Shown here: positions 46,801 through 57,294 of the stretch, piece after piece
Numbering within the stretch: the stretch's first letter is position 1
Layout: the number at the start of each line of letters is the position of its first letter
Source: Pholiota molesta
Lineage: Eukaryota; Basidiomycota; Agaricomycetes; Agaricales; Strophariaceae
Reading direction: 5' to 3'
Length of the DNA stretch: 64,000 nucleotides
Assembly (NCBI GenBank): GCA_014925825.1
Contig: JACGCK010000036.1
Location: 186,001-250,000 of the forward strand
Made by a program: the position numbers and the translations under genes
The notes under the pieces: model-generated
What the model was told of the DNA's origin: nothing
What the model saw: only the letters and a program-made list of their open reading frames with translations
Databases searched by the model: none

Positions 46801-48240
46801 TGCAAACCAGAATTTCTGCGGGCTGAGTATGAACTAGCCGTGTCTAGATCATTGCGTTATTTTGAGTTCGAAATTTTTCAAAGAACACAACAAACCTCGA
46901 GTTCTAAACGCATGATTGAATCTAGAATATTTGTTTCAGATAGACATCAGATGGAAAAGAAAGTCTTCAATTACCATTAAAATCATCCCACACAACATCT
47001 CCCGTGCTTGGGCAAATAGTGACCATGCCTATAGCAACGTCCGATGTATTCTTCCCTGCTTGTTCTTCTACAAGACATATGAGCGTCGAGGCAGAGTGTT
47101 CTTCTAGATCATCGACGGAATCTAATCCTTCCACATATCTGTAACTTCTGAGTAAGGAGCAAGAGTCAAGGAAAAAAAGTGCCCACGTTGCTGCGGTATA
47201 TAAATTTGTGAGTTTACGGTCAAATGGAGCATTTCGTTTGTCGCTGATTTTCTTTAACGCGGCAGTCTCAATCTGATTGACAATGCCTACTCGATATCCC
47301 GCAGCAAGAAGTCTAGATCAAAGTTTTGGAATTACACTGCTGAGACGCATAAAGCACTCACTTTTTGAGATGGATGTCACGCCTATGCACAGGAATGGAT
47401 GCCACCAAGAAATTTCGATCCATAAATGCTACCATTCCTAGTTCCTTGGCAGCTATCTGATGACACAGAAGTCAATTGGTTATCCTTTTGACCATGGATT
47501 CAACTAACGTTCGCGTCACCGCCGAAAAATCGATATTTATATCCCACTTCAACCATAAGAACAGTTCCTGGGTTCTCTTTCTTAAGTTGGACAATCTACA
47601 TAGAAATCACATCAGCAGCCGATGTGAGGCGATAGGACTGGCCACTTGCCTGTTTTTCTAGGGGCGTATATGGCTCGCCACTAGGTCCTAGTTCAATAAC
47701 CTTCGTTCGCGTCTTGGCATGCGCCGTAGTCTTCGATTTGGCTACTTTCTTTCCCTTAGATTGATGTGAGAACATGTCACTCAATTGTTGAAAGCGGTCG
47801 GATTCATTTCCAGAGTCTTCCTGGCCTTCTTTCTCGCTATTTTTTTGTTCCTTTTCAGGCTCCTCATAGTCTTTCTTCAGCAAAAAGCTATTGTCTTGCA
47901 AGAGTTTTCGTTTGAATGCCTGGTGACGTTCTTTCTCATGCTCAGTACGAGGCTTGGATGGCCCTTGTTGTTTCGATTTCTCTGGGGAATAGCGCCAGCT
48001 ATCTGCGACAGGATTGGACACTCGCATCGAAGAAGAGGCCTCAGGAAAAGCGTTGGATGAGGAGGAAGTACCAGGACCAGTCAAACGAGGTCGTTTCAAT
48101 GGAACTTGAGACCTTTCCTCCTCGTCTTCCAAAGTTAGATCAATGGGCGAGCCAACCCGCTTCCCCATTCTCTGCGGTGTGGAATTCGCCTGGAAGTACG
48201 AAGAAATAGAACCTTGTGTGGAAGCTTCGCGACGTGACAT
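43896..48240 (-). CDS. MSH3: DNA mismatch repair protein MSH3
   Basis: Forms MutS-beta with Msh2 to bind insertion/deletion loops. The start at 48240 is followed by a PCNA-interaction box, Q-G-S-I-S-S-Y-F, then a disordered region with K-R-P-R and a run of Lys/Glu. The MutS core domains follow through many introns. The ATPase end shows [11 protein letters not shown] (Walker A, split by an intron, about 44815-44895), [13 protein letters not shown] (Walker B/signature, about 44540) and T-H-Y-P-L-L-A-T. The last exon ends M-P-T-K-S-G-I with its stop at 43898-43896. The N-terminal PIP box and overall order favour Msh3 over Msh6, which has a different N-terminus. Divergent from ATP12, 252 bp apart. 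Confidence 0.9.
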
Positions 48241-48492
48241 TGTAAATAGATCGTAGTAAGACAGCAGTATTTGCCAGTATAATCAAGATCAAGATAAGCA
48301 GATATAGATTCAACGCATACGCGACTTGTGTGGTGGTGGTTGTGATGAAAGCCGTAGACACGTCCAAATTCAAACGCCACGGAACCAATTACTTATGACA
48401 AAACGACCACGTGATGGGATTTTTGGAAAGAAATGTCCATTTGCCAATTTCAAGTTAGCCCCAAAGTTATCCTCTCTGATTTTACTTGCAAA

Positions 48493-49616
48493 ATGCTTGC
48501 TGAGCACCTAGGTCGCCATTTATTCTCAGCGAGATTGAGATCTTGCCGCTCGACGAGTTATAAACTATTTAACAGCGTATCTGTGCGATGGCAATCAAAT
48601 GCCACACCCGACGGTGCACCTGTCACCGACACGAATCGTATGTACGGTCGTACCCTTTTCTTGAGACCATGAACTGAACCCTAGAGATAGGTGCTGAGAT
48701 CACTCAAAAAAGGTTCTGGAAAGATGTTGGCATACAACAACGGGGTGACTCACTAGTCGTCACGTTAGACAACCGTGCTCTAAAGACGCCCAGCGGAAAA
48801 GTTTTGCAACTTCCTATAAATAAAAGCCTACCAGCATCCCTCATCGCAGCGGAATGGGATCACCAAGAAATTGTATTGAAGCCACACGCTTTGCCTATGG
48901 TAAGGTATCTTGCCCTGTGACTAATGCTTTGCTTATCTATGTCATTGCAGACTTCTATAGTTTCAAGGGCCGTTGATGCTATGAACGACGAGGCAACACG
49001 AGATGAGGTTCGCAAAGCTTTGGTGAAATATATTCATACGGATACCATTTGGTAAGCTCGAACCCGTGTTAAAATTTGTTTTTTTTTACTGATGAGTTAC
49101 TAGCTTCTTCCACGACAATCCTGAACCGTTGGAAAGGCTCCAAAGTGAACACTGGACCCCACTGCTAGATTGGGCCCGCAAAACATATGATATCGAAATC
49201 AATGTGTCGAATTCAATCTTATCCGTGCGCCAACCACGAGAAACTGAGGAAAAACTATTGAAAGTCTTGGAATCCTTTGACCTGTGGCAAATGGCTGGTA
49301 TGCATAACCTACCGAGGATCTGAGAATTTATTTCTGATAAAGTCGCAGCCTTAGAACGCGCTACTTACGCGTCGAAGTCGCTTATCATCGCTCTCGCATT
49401 GGTATCTAATCATCTCACCGTTGAACAAGCCGCTTTGTCTGCCACAGTGGAAGTCAATAGCCAAATCGAACGTTGGGGCGAAGTGGAAGATAGTACGTTC
49501 ATCATTCTCTTTCGATAGACATGGAGGGCTAATTCTTTGGTATAGCACATGATGTTGATTACCATGACGTTCGAAGGCAACTAGGCAGTGCTGCTTCCGT
49601 TCTATCGACTGTATAA
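48493..49616 (+). CDS. ATP12: ATP synthase F1 assembly factor ATP12 (ATPAF2)
   Basis: Mitochondrial chaperone that binds the F1 alpha subunit before assembly with beta. Start M-L-A-E-H-L-G-R-H-L-F-S-A-R-L-R at 48493; the leader is basic and hydroxylated, as a presequence should be. After the first intron come K-R-F-W-K-D-V-G, T-L-D-N-R-A-L-K-T-P-S-G, P-I-N-K-S-L-P-A-S-L-I-A-A-E-W-D, S-I-V-S-R-A-V-D and C-F-F-H-D-N-P-E-P-L. Later exons give W-T-P-L-L-D-W-A, S-L-I-I-A-L-A-L-V-S-N and R-R-Q-L-G-S-A-A. Introns are short and phases agree throughout, with no frameshift. Product length is near the fungal norm (about 300 aa). Confidence 0.93.
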
Positions 49617-50655
49617 CGATTCTTCTGCCAATTCTATTTGCCGATCTCCTTCGGGCCTGTGGTGATTGAGGATGTTATGAAGTTTGGTGCATTAACTTCT
49701 CCCACTCTCCCACGTGTCCAAACATCCATCTCGTCAAATGCAGACCATTCCCCGCAGGAGCCAGTACTAGGAGCTAATACCCTTCAGTGTTCAGCGCTCA
49801 GCCACCGCCATCGGCCTATCGACACATCCCAACCTACGGCGCAGTAATGTAGACTCCATCTACCCACCCCTAATTTAGTACTAAACTATCCTTGGCAATG
49901 AAACTGTTCAACAGTAGCTGGAAGAACGCACTGGTTTGGCATGCGTATCGGAAATTCAAACATAAGAGACAAGGCGAACATCCTACATGCCCGAATTGGC
50001 GTCTATGTCTATGGCCGAGTCATGCTACTCCCAGAAGGATTCCTATCTCTTTGAGATGCAGTGGTCCTAGCAATCAGCGCAGGCAGGCATCATCTATGAT
50101 GTTCAATTCGCGAACCACGATACAGCATGATGCACTTCAAATCGAAGTCTCCTAGTTCAAGTCGATGTGTATGGTATTTTTATTCTCGCGGGAGAATACA
50201 GTAATGAAGATACCTTTCTTGGTTTCTACTATATTACGTGTGCACTGAATTTCCAATGGATGAACATGATCTATATAGCCCGAAATGTCAAGAAACATGT
50301 GCTTTCGGATGTACGATAACCTACGACAACTTGTTCCTCTAGAGTCCAGACCCCAAAGCACCCGATGGCGAGGTACTTTGGAAAATAACATGTGATATCA
50401 ATCGGATTCTCTCCTATACATATAGTGTTTCCTTCCACAAATTCGTAGGCTCGTATTTACTTTAATGGCCTTACTTGGGGACCGCCGCTCAACTTTCTCC
50501 AATATTAAATATACTTGAAATATACAACAAGAGCGCATCGGCTGAAGCCATCTTCCGTCAGTCCAGTCATAATTTGAACGAAGAAGCCTATCGGAACTCT
50601 TGACTACCCCCGCTCAGATTGGGCTTTCCACTTGCGGTTAAGGAGGATGATCTGG
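49617..50655. other. Intergenic region between ATP12 and the Pro/Ser-rich gene
   Basis: Open frames at 49638-49847, 49892-50155 (+) and 50152-50391 (-) have no recognisable domain or consistent splicing. The last could be a decayed exon. I see no terminal repeats. Confidence 0.4.
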
Positions 50656-50663
50656 TATATAAA
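50656..50663 (+). promoter_or_regulatory. TATA box of the Pro/Ser-rich gene
   Basis: TATATAAA stands 118 bp before the ATG at 50781, with a pyrimidine-rich stretch between, a typical fungal core promoter. Confidence 0.5.
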
Positions 50664-50780
50664 GCTCAGCGCTCAAGGTTCAAACGCATCTGCAACCTAT
50701 TCTACTCCCAGCTATCACAAAGGAGCTCACCCTACCCAATATTTTTTTGACCAACTCCGCCCAGCATTGAACATATTGGA

Positions 50781-51185
50781 ATGACTCCGTCACCTTTACT
50801 TGATTCGTTCGACCCATTTGCAACGCATCCCTTCACTAATAACTCGGGCATTATCCCACAACCTCCCTTACCATCTGTTTATCCTCTGCCGGTTTCTCCT
50901 TCGTTTGGACTCCCAAGCTTTCGGAAAATTCGGCCCCAAGTATCGACATCGACTGCGCCACCATCACTTACAACCCCTTGTTCAACGGAGAGTATCGCTT
51001 CCTCTTCCCAAGTACACACTCCTCAGCCCAAAAGATATGGTACCCAAATGCATTCTCCAGGAGCGCCTGCATCCCCTTCATGTGTTTTTGTGCCTTTCCG
51101 AAAAGAAGCGCCTTCCCCGGACTTGGTCTTGAAAAAGAAGTCGACAGCACCAGCCGACGACATCCACATATCCCCCACGAAGTAA
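50781..51185 (+). CDS. Small Pro/Ser/Thr-rich hypothetical protein
   Basis: An intronless 134-codon frame from a good ATG (M-T-P-S-P-L-L-D-S-F-D-P-F-A) to a TAA-type stop. It is rich in Pro and Ser (P-L-P-S-V-Y-P-L-P-V-S-P-S-F), has one basic patch (L-K-K-K-S-T) and no signal peptide or membrane segment. The upstream TATA box and pyrimidine tract support transcription. No family recognised. An intrinsically disordered regulatory protein is possible but not shown. Confidence 0.5.
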   Translation: MTPSPLLDSFDPFATHPFTNNSGIIPQPPLPSVYPLPVSPSFGLPSFRKIRPQVSTSTAPPSLTTPCSTESIASSSQVHTPQPKRYGTQMHSPGAPASPSCVFVPFRKEAPSPDLVLKKKSTAPADDIHISPTK

Positions 51186-51908
51186 TGAATGATTGAGATA
51201 CCCAGACCTAATATGACATATACTTGCTTGTGGGTATCCTATTTGTCGTTCTTTTATGTCTGACGCTCACGCAATTTTGTCTCTGATTTGCAGTTGATAC
51301 CACTACCTTGTTTGTACGTTATCATGGACCTACGAATGCGTTTAAACAAACAACCCAAACACTAAGAATAATAACAGTCTCTTCGCTTGCCAATCTCTGG
51401 CAACTACTATCGGGGTCTTAAAACATTGCTGCGCTTTCAAAATGAAACTTAAAAGCACAGTATTTGGCGGAGTTACTACCTAGACCTTGCGATAATGTTA
51501 AATTCCGATTGCAGGCTCTTATAACTCAGTGCTGAATTAAATAACTTCAATAGAGCAGTACTGACAGTGTACTCTCTCTCAAACTGTGCATTTGGTAGAT
51601 AAAGAGATGTATTTGAGATGTATATAGGATCGCGGACGGCACATATTTGACTCTAGACTCAAATAGACGCTCGTTGAGTCGTTGTCAGCGCTGATCTCAT
51701 TACCCTAAAAGGGAATTCCTCGAAATAGCAATTGAATTGATCATGTAGATATGTGTGCCTTCACACTACATATATTGGTAAAATGCCAAGCCCACTTTTT
51801 GAAATATTTATCATTTCAATCAAATTTCAATCCACCAATTATTTATCTGGTCGCATTGGGTGAGTTTTCCTGGAGTTTTCATACTCTTTCAGTTTTCAGT
51901 ATCTAATC
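51186..51908. other. Intergenic region left of the TIR element
   Basis: AT-rich with no gene seen. The last bases before the element, ATCTAATCT, nearly match the bases just after its right end, ATCTTATCT. Confidence 0.4.
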
Positions 51909-52201
51909 TTTACGGTGGCCGAGAACCGCAAGGCTCACTCGACATTTGAACTCGCACCTCGCGTAGCCGACACGTCACATGCAGCCTCGCCAACGTCCAT
52001 TCACACGCCCCCGCTGCAGCATTCCCGATCTTCATCAGTGCGCGAAATGTGTAGCACCGCACTATGAGGTCTAAGAGCTGTCTGAATAGCTTCCAAATTA
52101 CATGTAGTATCTAGAAAAACTATTTATAAGTATATACTGTGTATTTCGCTCAAAAAAACCGAATTTTAGGAATGCCACACCAATTCAAGTACTATTTGAG
52201 A
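51909..52201 (+). repeat. Left terminal inverted repeat
   Basis: About 293 bp. Matches 53698-53990 in reverse complement with few mismatches (for example CATACAGTATATACTTATAG versus its partner). Ends at CTATTTGAGA, after which the arms diverge. Confidence 0.88.
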
Positions 52202-52324
52202 ACTGTAATATGTTTGGAATGAAGCAATTATGTATTAGCTATAGCTCAATTGCCTTCGACCTTGGAGCCTACTACATAAGATATCTATAAGCATGGATTT
52301 ACATGAAAAAGTTGGATATTTTCA

Positions 52325-52660
52325 TCAGAGCTTGCTGTGCGACCTTTTGTCGTACCAATTCATCACGAAGATCTTGTCCTCTGAGGAGACACCGGCAAGA
52401 CCATCATTGTCGCCAATGTAGTAGAACTGCTTGCCTGTGTAGCTTATGCTAGAATTACAGATCTTAAGCTACAGAGAAATATTAATGAATAATCATAGAA
52501 TGTGAAGAATCTAACCTTGAATGCTTCCTTCGTCTTCCCGGCCCCTATTTTCTTATCTTTTGTGAGCATTTGCATGCTTTTGCATGTCTGGTGAGCGTAC
52601 CCAGCGTATATTTGGCCTAGAGATATGGCATTCTGTCTATGTCGGGCCAAGAGGTCAAAA
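52325..52660 (-). pseudogene. Captured exon pair inside the element
   Basis: Two open pieces in minus orientation separated by an intron-like GTTAGA...CTAG. The upstream piece reads Q-I-Y-A-G-Y-A-H-Q-T-C-K and ends K-T-K-E-A-F-K. The downstream piece reads I-S-Y-T-G-K-Q-F-Y-Y-I-G-D-N-D-G, then E-D-K-I-F-V-M-N-W-Y-D and stops at 52327-52325. They read like the C-terminus of a real protein but have no start or promoter. I do not recognise the donor gene. A fragment carried by the element is the simplest view. Confidence 0.45.
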
Positions 52661-52703
52661 AATAAACACTGCATACATACACTGCGCGCGGACACATATA
52701 CCC

Positions 52704-53237
52704 ACCACTAAAAATTTGCGCTTGCACTTGCGCGCAAGTTAGCGCAAATCCGCGGATCTAAGCGCAAGCTAGCGCGAGCTTGCGCAGGTACTTACTTTAC
52801 CCGTAATATCTACTTGTTCAACGAAACTTACTGATTTATAACACTTGAATATACCCTAATGTCGGATAACCCGAACTTTGCCAGTAAATCAACGAAGTTT
52901 TTATTGGCCGAAGATATGGAAAACACATCTATGGCAAGACAACTCAGAAGTTAACTAGATCATATCTATAGAAACACCTTGAACTCTCTGTAATGTCACA
53001 GGAGCAGATCAAAATTGCTGCCTATAACGGACTCAAGATTGTATATGATCATTAAAACTGAATTAACTCACTTATGTGGCATACATATCTAGTTTCATTC
53101 AATAACTTTGGTGCAAGTAGAGCGCAGATGTGCGCAAGTACCGCGCAAGTCAAACGCAGGCTAGCGCAAGTCAAACGCAGGCTAGCGCAAGTCCAGCGCA
53201 GGCTCGCGCAATTCAACGCAAGCAAGCGCGAGCCAAT
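52704..53237. mobile_element. Nested insert with GCGCAAG subterminal repeats
   Basis: Both ends are dense in GCGCAAG/CTTGCGC: the left end has TTGCGCTTGCACTTGCGC and AGCGCAAGCTAGCGC, the right end about eight copies including a tandem triplet. The outer ends are imperfect inverted repeats (AAATTTGCGCTTGC versus AAATTGGCTCGCGCTTGC). This pattern recalls hAT-type elements with subterminal repeats, inserted into the larger element. The exact borders and any target duplication are uncertain. Confidence 0.45.
53143..53205 (+). repeat. Tandem repeat, 21 bp x 3
   Basis: Units at 53143-53163, 53164-53184 and 53185-53205. The first two are identical and the third differs at few positions. Each begins GCGCAAGTC and ends GCAGGCT plus one base. 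Confidence 0.85.
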
Positions 53238-53306
53238 TTCTGCTGTAAGACTTGAAGAATATTGAGCGTGAGCTCACTGATTGTTTGATACTTATGAAGA
53301 GTAACC

Positions 53307-53480
53307 TCTTCCCAGCCTGCTACTACAAGACTCCATTGTCGTCCCTCACCAGATCACTTTCGCAAGCGGACTCCACCAGAACCCACACTCGGATTCGCAC
53401 CTTGTCGACGCCGCACAGCAGATTGGCAAGGCATTAAAAATTAACTGGTTGAGATTTCAGAAGAAGACATTAACAAACTC
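53307..53480 (+). pseudogene. Second captured open fragment
   Basis: An uninterrupted frame reading S-I-V-V-P-H-Q-I-T-F-A-S-G-L-H-Q, then S-H-L-V-D-A-A-Q-Q-I-G-K-A-L-K-I-N-W and a stop near 53480. Its composition is protein-like, but it has no start codon in context and no recognised family. It may come from the same or another donor gene. Confidence 0.35.
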
Positions 53481-53697
53481 TTGAACGAATATAATACTTA
53501 GACCAGATCTTCGGAGTCTCCAGTTTGCTTCAGACGAGATGGTGCAATTCAATTATTCTGCAATGCGCGAATACCTCTTTGTAAAAATCGGATCGCCAGG
53601 GTGGAGTGCGAAGGTTGGCTGGAAGACATTTCTCAGCATGCTTTAATGTGCTGAAGAGGACCACACAGCCGCTGAGGCAGGAAGGAAATGAATCCAT

Positions 53698-53990
53698 CTC
53701 AAATAGCACTTGAATTGGTGTGGTATTCCTAAAATTCGGTTTTTTGAGCGAAATACATACAGTATATACTTATAGATAATTTTTCTAGATACTACATGTA
53801 ATTTGGAAGCTATTCAGACAGCTCTTAGACCTCATAGTGCGGTGCTACACATTTCGCGCACTGATGAAGATCGGGAATGCTGCAGCGGGGGCGTGTGAAT
53901 GGACGTTGGCGAGGCTGCATGTGACGTGTCGGCTACGCGAGGTGCGAGTTCAAATGTCGAGTGAGCCTTGCGGTTCTCGGCCACCGTAAA
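53698..53990 (-). repeat. Right terminal inverted repeat
   Basis: Reverse-complement partner of 51909-52201. Includes TCTCAAATAGCACTTGAATT at the inner side and GGCCACCGTAAA at the outer end. Confidence 0.88.
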
Positions 53991-54074
53991 TCTTATCTTA
54001 TCTAAGATCTCAGATTTCTCCTTAACGAAAAAGGAAGTAGTATCAAGCACAAACACCAAGCTATCACTTTTAGC

Positions 54075-55025
54075 ATGATACCACCACCATCTCTACCGCC
54101 CGAGAGTATCTATACCCGCTGCTACTGTGAAGAAAATATTTATCTCCTTTGTCGGACATTTTTGCAAGATCCGTCTGTGAAAGACTTGTGGGAGATTTTC
54201 GTTGTCTTTATCTCTAACGTTAATAAAACTGTGGGTATTCACACTTTCGCGGCAGTGGTCTGACCCTCAGCTTACGAGGCGGCGACCGTCACTATTAAAA
54301 ATTTCGCGCAGGTTGCTCTATGGTATCAGAAAGCCGCTCACTTTCCAGACAGTCCTGTGATATGGGATTACCACGTTATCCTGATCCTGCGCCTGCGAAG
54401 GAAGGCATTGACTACAAATGCAGAGCAATCGGCAATGCACAGCAGCTGGGCCTATGATTTCGATACAATTTTGGATCTTCCGTGTCCATGGGAAGGTAAA
54501 GAAATCAGATCTGACCTTCTCTGTACCCTCTTTTCTGATAATAGGGCCAGAATATCTCAGCATGTCCTTCCCAGAGGGCCTTTTACCAGCATATCAAAGG
54601 TCGGCTTTCCACGACTAGACTAAAATCTAATTCACCCTTAGTAACTTCCTAAATAGCCGGTTCCGGGTGATACACGGAGAACTCTACCTTCAGAATTTCG
54701 CATCAGACCGATCTCATATGGTAAGTCATCAGCTTAAAAATTCCGGAGTTGTGGTAATAATTGACCCTCTTACGTGCTGCTCGTCCAGCTGAGGAAGGTG
54801 GAAAGCGCAGTTAATGACGACTCTGATGCTGCTAGAGAGACAGAGGAATTCGTCTATTCTTCACCGCCTCCAACGTATGCATTAATATGCGGAACTTCAG
54901 CTGCGGATCGAGGTATCACGAATAACTTGATGGAACAATACGTATCTATGTCAGATGCTTCAGAGGCAGATTTGTACGGCGTCGTGCTTGATAGACTTGG
55001 AGTTAATAGTTTTTTTGAAGAATAA
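54075..55025 (+). CDS. Protein N-terminal glutamine amidohydrolase (NTAQ1)
   Basis: Converts N-terminal Gln of proteins to Glu, feeding the Arg/N-degron pathway. Start M-I-P-P-P-S-L-P-P-E-S-I-Y at 54075; exon 1 ends at 54230. The Cys-His-Asp catalytic triad is visible: T-R-C-Y-C-E-E-N, W-D-Y-H-V-I-L-I and S-S-W-A-Y-D-F-D-T. Other family blocks are I-F-V-V-F-I-S-N, L-P-C-P-W-E, F-R-V-I-H-G-E-L-Y-L and F-A-S-D-R-S-H-M. About five short introns with consistent phases. The C-terminal tail is longer than in animals and acidic. The promoter must lie within, or be displaced by, the transposable element ending 85 bp upstream. Confidence 0.9.
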
Positions 55026-55424
55026 TTTTACTTACAGTTACACGCATATTGCTAGCCTCTTTGACAGCCAACCAACGCGAACATGGACAATAATTTGAGG
55101 GTCTCGAGAGTAATAAAAAGTAGTAGAATAATGGGTCCTTTTATGCAATATCAGTACCTCATTATGCATGCGAAAATGTCGTTTGGATCGATTCTTAGAT
55201 ATGTATGGATGAGCAAAGGTTGGGCAAAGGTTGGGCAATGGGAAAGGTCCATGAAGTTAAAGTTAAGAGCCAAGTTGTGCGTGACTGGTCTGCAGTAACG
55301 TGTCACGGCGTGCGGTAGCCCGAAGTTGAAGTTGTTGGTTTTTTGAACAGCACGTCCTTTGACGCCGTTCAGCCAACTCGTCCATCTTTTTCTTGTACTC
55401 CAGCCCTTTTTTGTATTGAACATC

Positions 55425-56842
55425 ATGAGTTCCATTCCTTCGACATCCAGCTCAGTGAACGGTCACACATCCCAGTCGAATGGCTCCACATCGCACATTG
55501 AAACCACAACCAGCGAAACGTCCTTTGATACGAACGAACACTCGCCCTCATCCTCCAGTTATCCTAATGGGTTCTCACAGTAAGTCTATATTTCACCTAT
55601 CTATCTGACTGTATTTTTCTATGTCTCGCTTTCTTGCGCGTGATGAGAGCTCTCAATCCACATTGGAGTGCTAACATCTTGTTACTAGAGCACCTTATCA
55701 GAACTCGCATAATGAAGAGATCGTCAGCCATCTATACCACGCAGGATTTCAGACAGGTGTAAGTTACATATTCAAGCTACAATATGCCGCGTACTAATTA
55801 TCCTCATGGGCAGAATTACGCAGACACGGTTCTTGTACGTTCTGACCATATTCTATTGGAGCATTCTCAGCCTGACTCTGTCCCGATTCAGCATGTGCAC
55901 CAAAATGTATATCGCCTTCATGCTATTATACTATCTCGTTCCCCATTTCTTGCACACCTTATGTCAACGTCGCCACAAACAACTGGGCAACGTGTTATAT
56001 ATGTCAACTTAGATCAAGAACCCGAAGTAACTCTAGAGGTATGTAGTCTAGTCCCCTTAAAAAATGGGCATGTAAAATGACTATGTGCCCTCTTTCCAGG
56101 GCTTTGCAATTGGTAAACTTTTTTTGTTTGGAATCCTTTGATTTGATGTTCATATTTATTTTTGCAGCCCTCGGGTACCTCTATTCGGCTATATCTTTGA
56201 ATCTCATCCGACCTGAGAATGCACGAGCTGTCTTAGCAGCTGGGTGTTTGCTAGGTGGTATGGATGAGTTGTGCCAGTATTCCTACAATGTGTGCAGACA
56301 ATCCATGTCTGTGGACACCATTGGCGGATGGGTCGAGTTTATCGATTCCATTCCTTCTCAAGGAGACGGAACAGCAACTCCTGACCTGCCTTCAACATCG
56401 GTGTTCGGACAATATGCACAGAAATTGCGAGATGACGTCTTCCACTTCCTCGTGGTTACACTTCCTGAAGTTCTAGATGTCCAACGGCCGAACCAAGAGC
56501 CTTCCTCAGGCCCCAGCGGTCGTGACGTACTTTTACAGATTTACTCAAGGGTACCTTTTGACATGTTCAAGAGCGCCGTGGAATCTCCCACTTTCATGAT
56601 TGGTCAGTGCATCTCAAATCGTTGCGATGTGCCCACCCTGATTTTCATGTTTTACAGGCACAGACCAAGCGCGTTTCAAATTCGCGAAAGAGGCAATCGA
56701 AATACGAAAACGAGGCATCGCTCGGGGTCTTGGTGCAGAGGAGACGGTGGTATTGGCGTTTGGACAGAGCAACTTTGGGAACAGTGCTGTGCACGTCACG
56801 CGAAAACTGCGTAAGCGGCCGTTGTGGAAGGTGAACTCGTAG
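55425..56842 (+). CDS. BTB/POZ-domain protein
   Basis: Start M-S-S-I-P-S-T-S-S-S-V-N-G-H at 55425, with a disordered Ser/Thr-rich N-terminus. The BTB fold begins at Y-A-D-T-V-L-V and has Y-R-L-H-A-I-I-L-S-R-S-P-F-L-A-H-L-M, then A-L-G-Y-L-Y-S and R-A-V-L-A-A-G-C-L-L-G-G-M-D-E-L-C-Q-Y (back-like helices). The C-terminus carries Q-A-R-F-K-F-A-K-E-A-I-E and ends ...L-W-K-V-N-S with a stop at 56840-56842. Fungal BTB proteins of this type may be CUL3 adaptors; targets are unknown. Five or six short introns. The exon around 56060-56170 was placed by phase only. Confidence 0.84.
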
Positions 56843-57093
56843 ATTTAGGGTTGACTTGTGTTGACTTGTGGGATAATACATGGATTTCGTCTTAGCCTCG
56901 GAGGATGAGCAGAACGTGGCGAAAACGTGGCTGGCGTGGGACGCCGGGGAGGGGACGGGAACGGGTGCCTGATTAGGCAGGGCATCGCCTGATAAGGGAA
57001 AGCTCCGGGAATTGCCACTGCGATTTTAGGCTATAGTGGCAGTGGCAGCTTTGACACCTCGTCCGAATAAGAGACGATGAGGACGCTGGAGAA

Positions 57094-57100
57094 TATAAAA
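57094..57100 (+). promoter_or_regulatory. TATA box of the DUF6593-type gene
   Basis: TATAAAA at 57094-57100, about 195 bp before the ATG at 57295, preceded by GATAAG and other GATA-like motifs (56990-57000). Confidence 0.5.
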
Positions 57101-57294
57101 GCCAGTCTGAACCTCAGTCTTCGCAGTCGACAACGTTGTCTTACCTCCTCAGCGCTGCTTCTCTTCCTGCGCCACTATCGATGGAAATCTTCCCATGGAC
57201 CCGAGACGCGTTAATCACGGGAGCCAGGGCTCGATAAAGTCCATGTTATAAGAACACGATCATACCTGGGCGCAAGTCTGCACCGGGCCTTCTA

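Larger units (their letters stand above)
51909..53990. mobile_element. 2.1-kb transposable element with about 293-bp terminal inverted repeats (MULE-like, non-autonomous)
   Basis: Left arm 51909-52201 and right arm 53698-53990 are near-perfect inverted copies, beginning TTTACGGTGGCC on one side and the reverse complement on the other. A candidate 9-bp target-site duplication flanks it (ATCTAATCT / ATCTTATCT, 8 of 9 identical), which with the long TIRs suggests a Mutator-like element. The interior has no transposase, only short open fragments and a nested repeat-rich insert. It is therefore non-autonomous. The right end lies 85 bp before the NTAQ1 start codon. Family assignment is inference; the inverted repeat itself is plain in the sequence. 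Confidence 0.85.

Noticed and set aside
53074..53265. Plus-strand frame with Q-V-K-R-R-L-A repeats
   Set aside because: The heptads are just translation of the 21-bp tandem repeat in the nested element, not a protein-coding signal.
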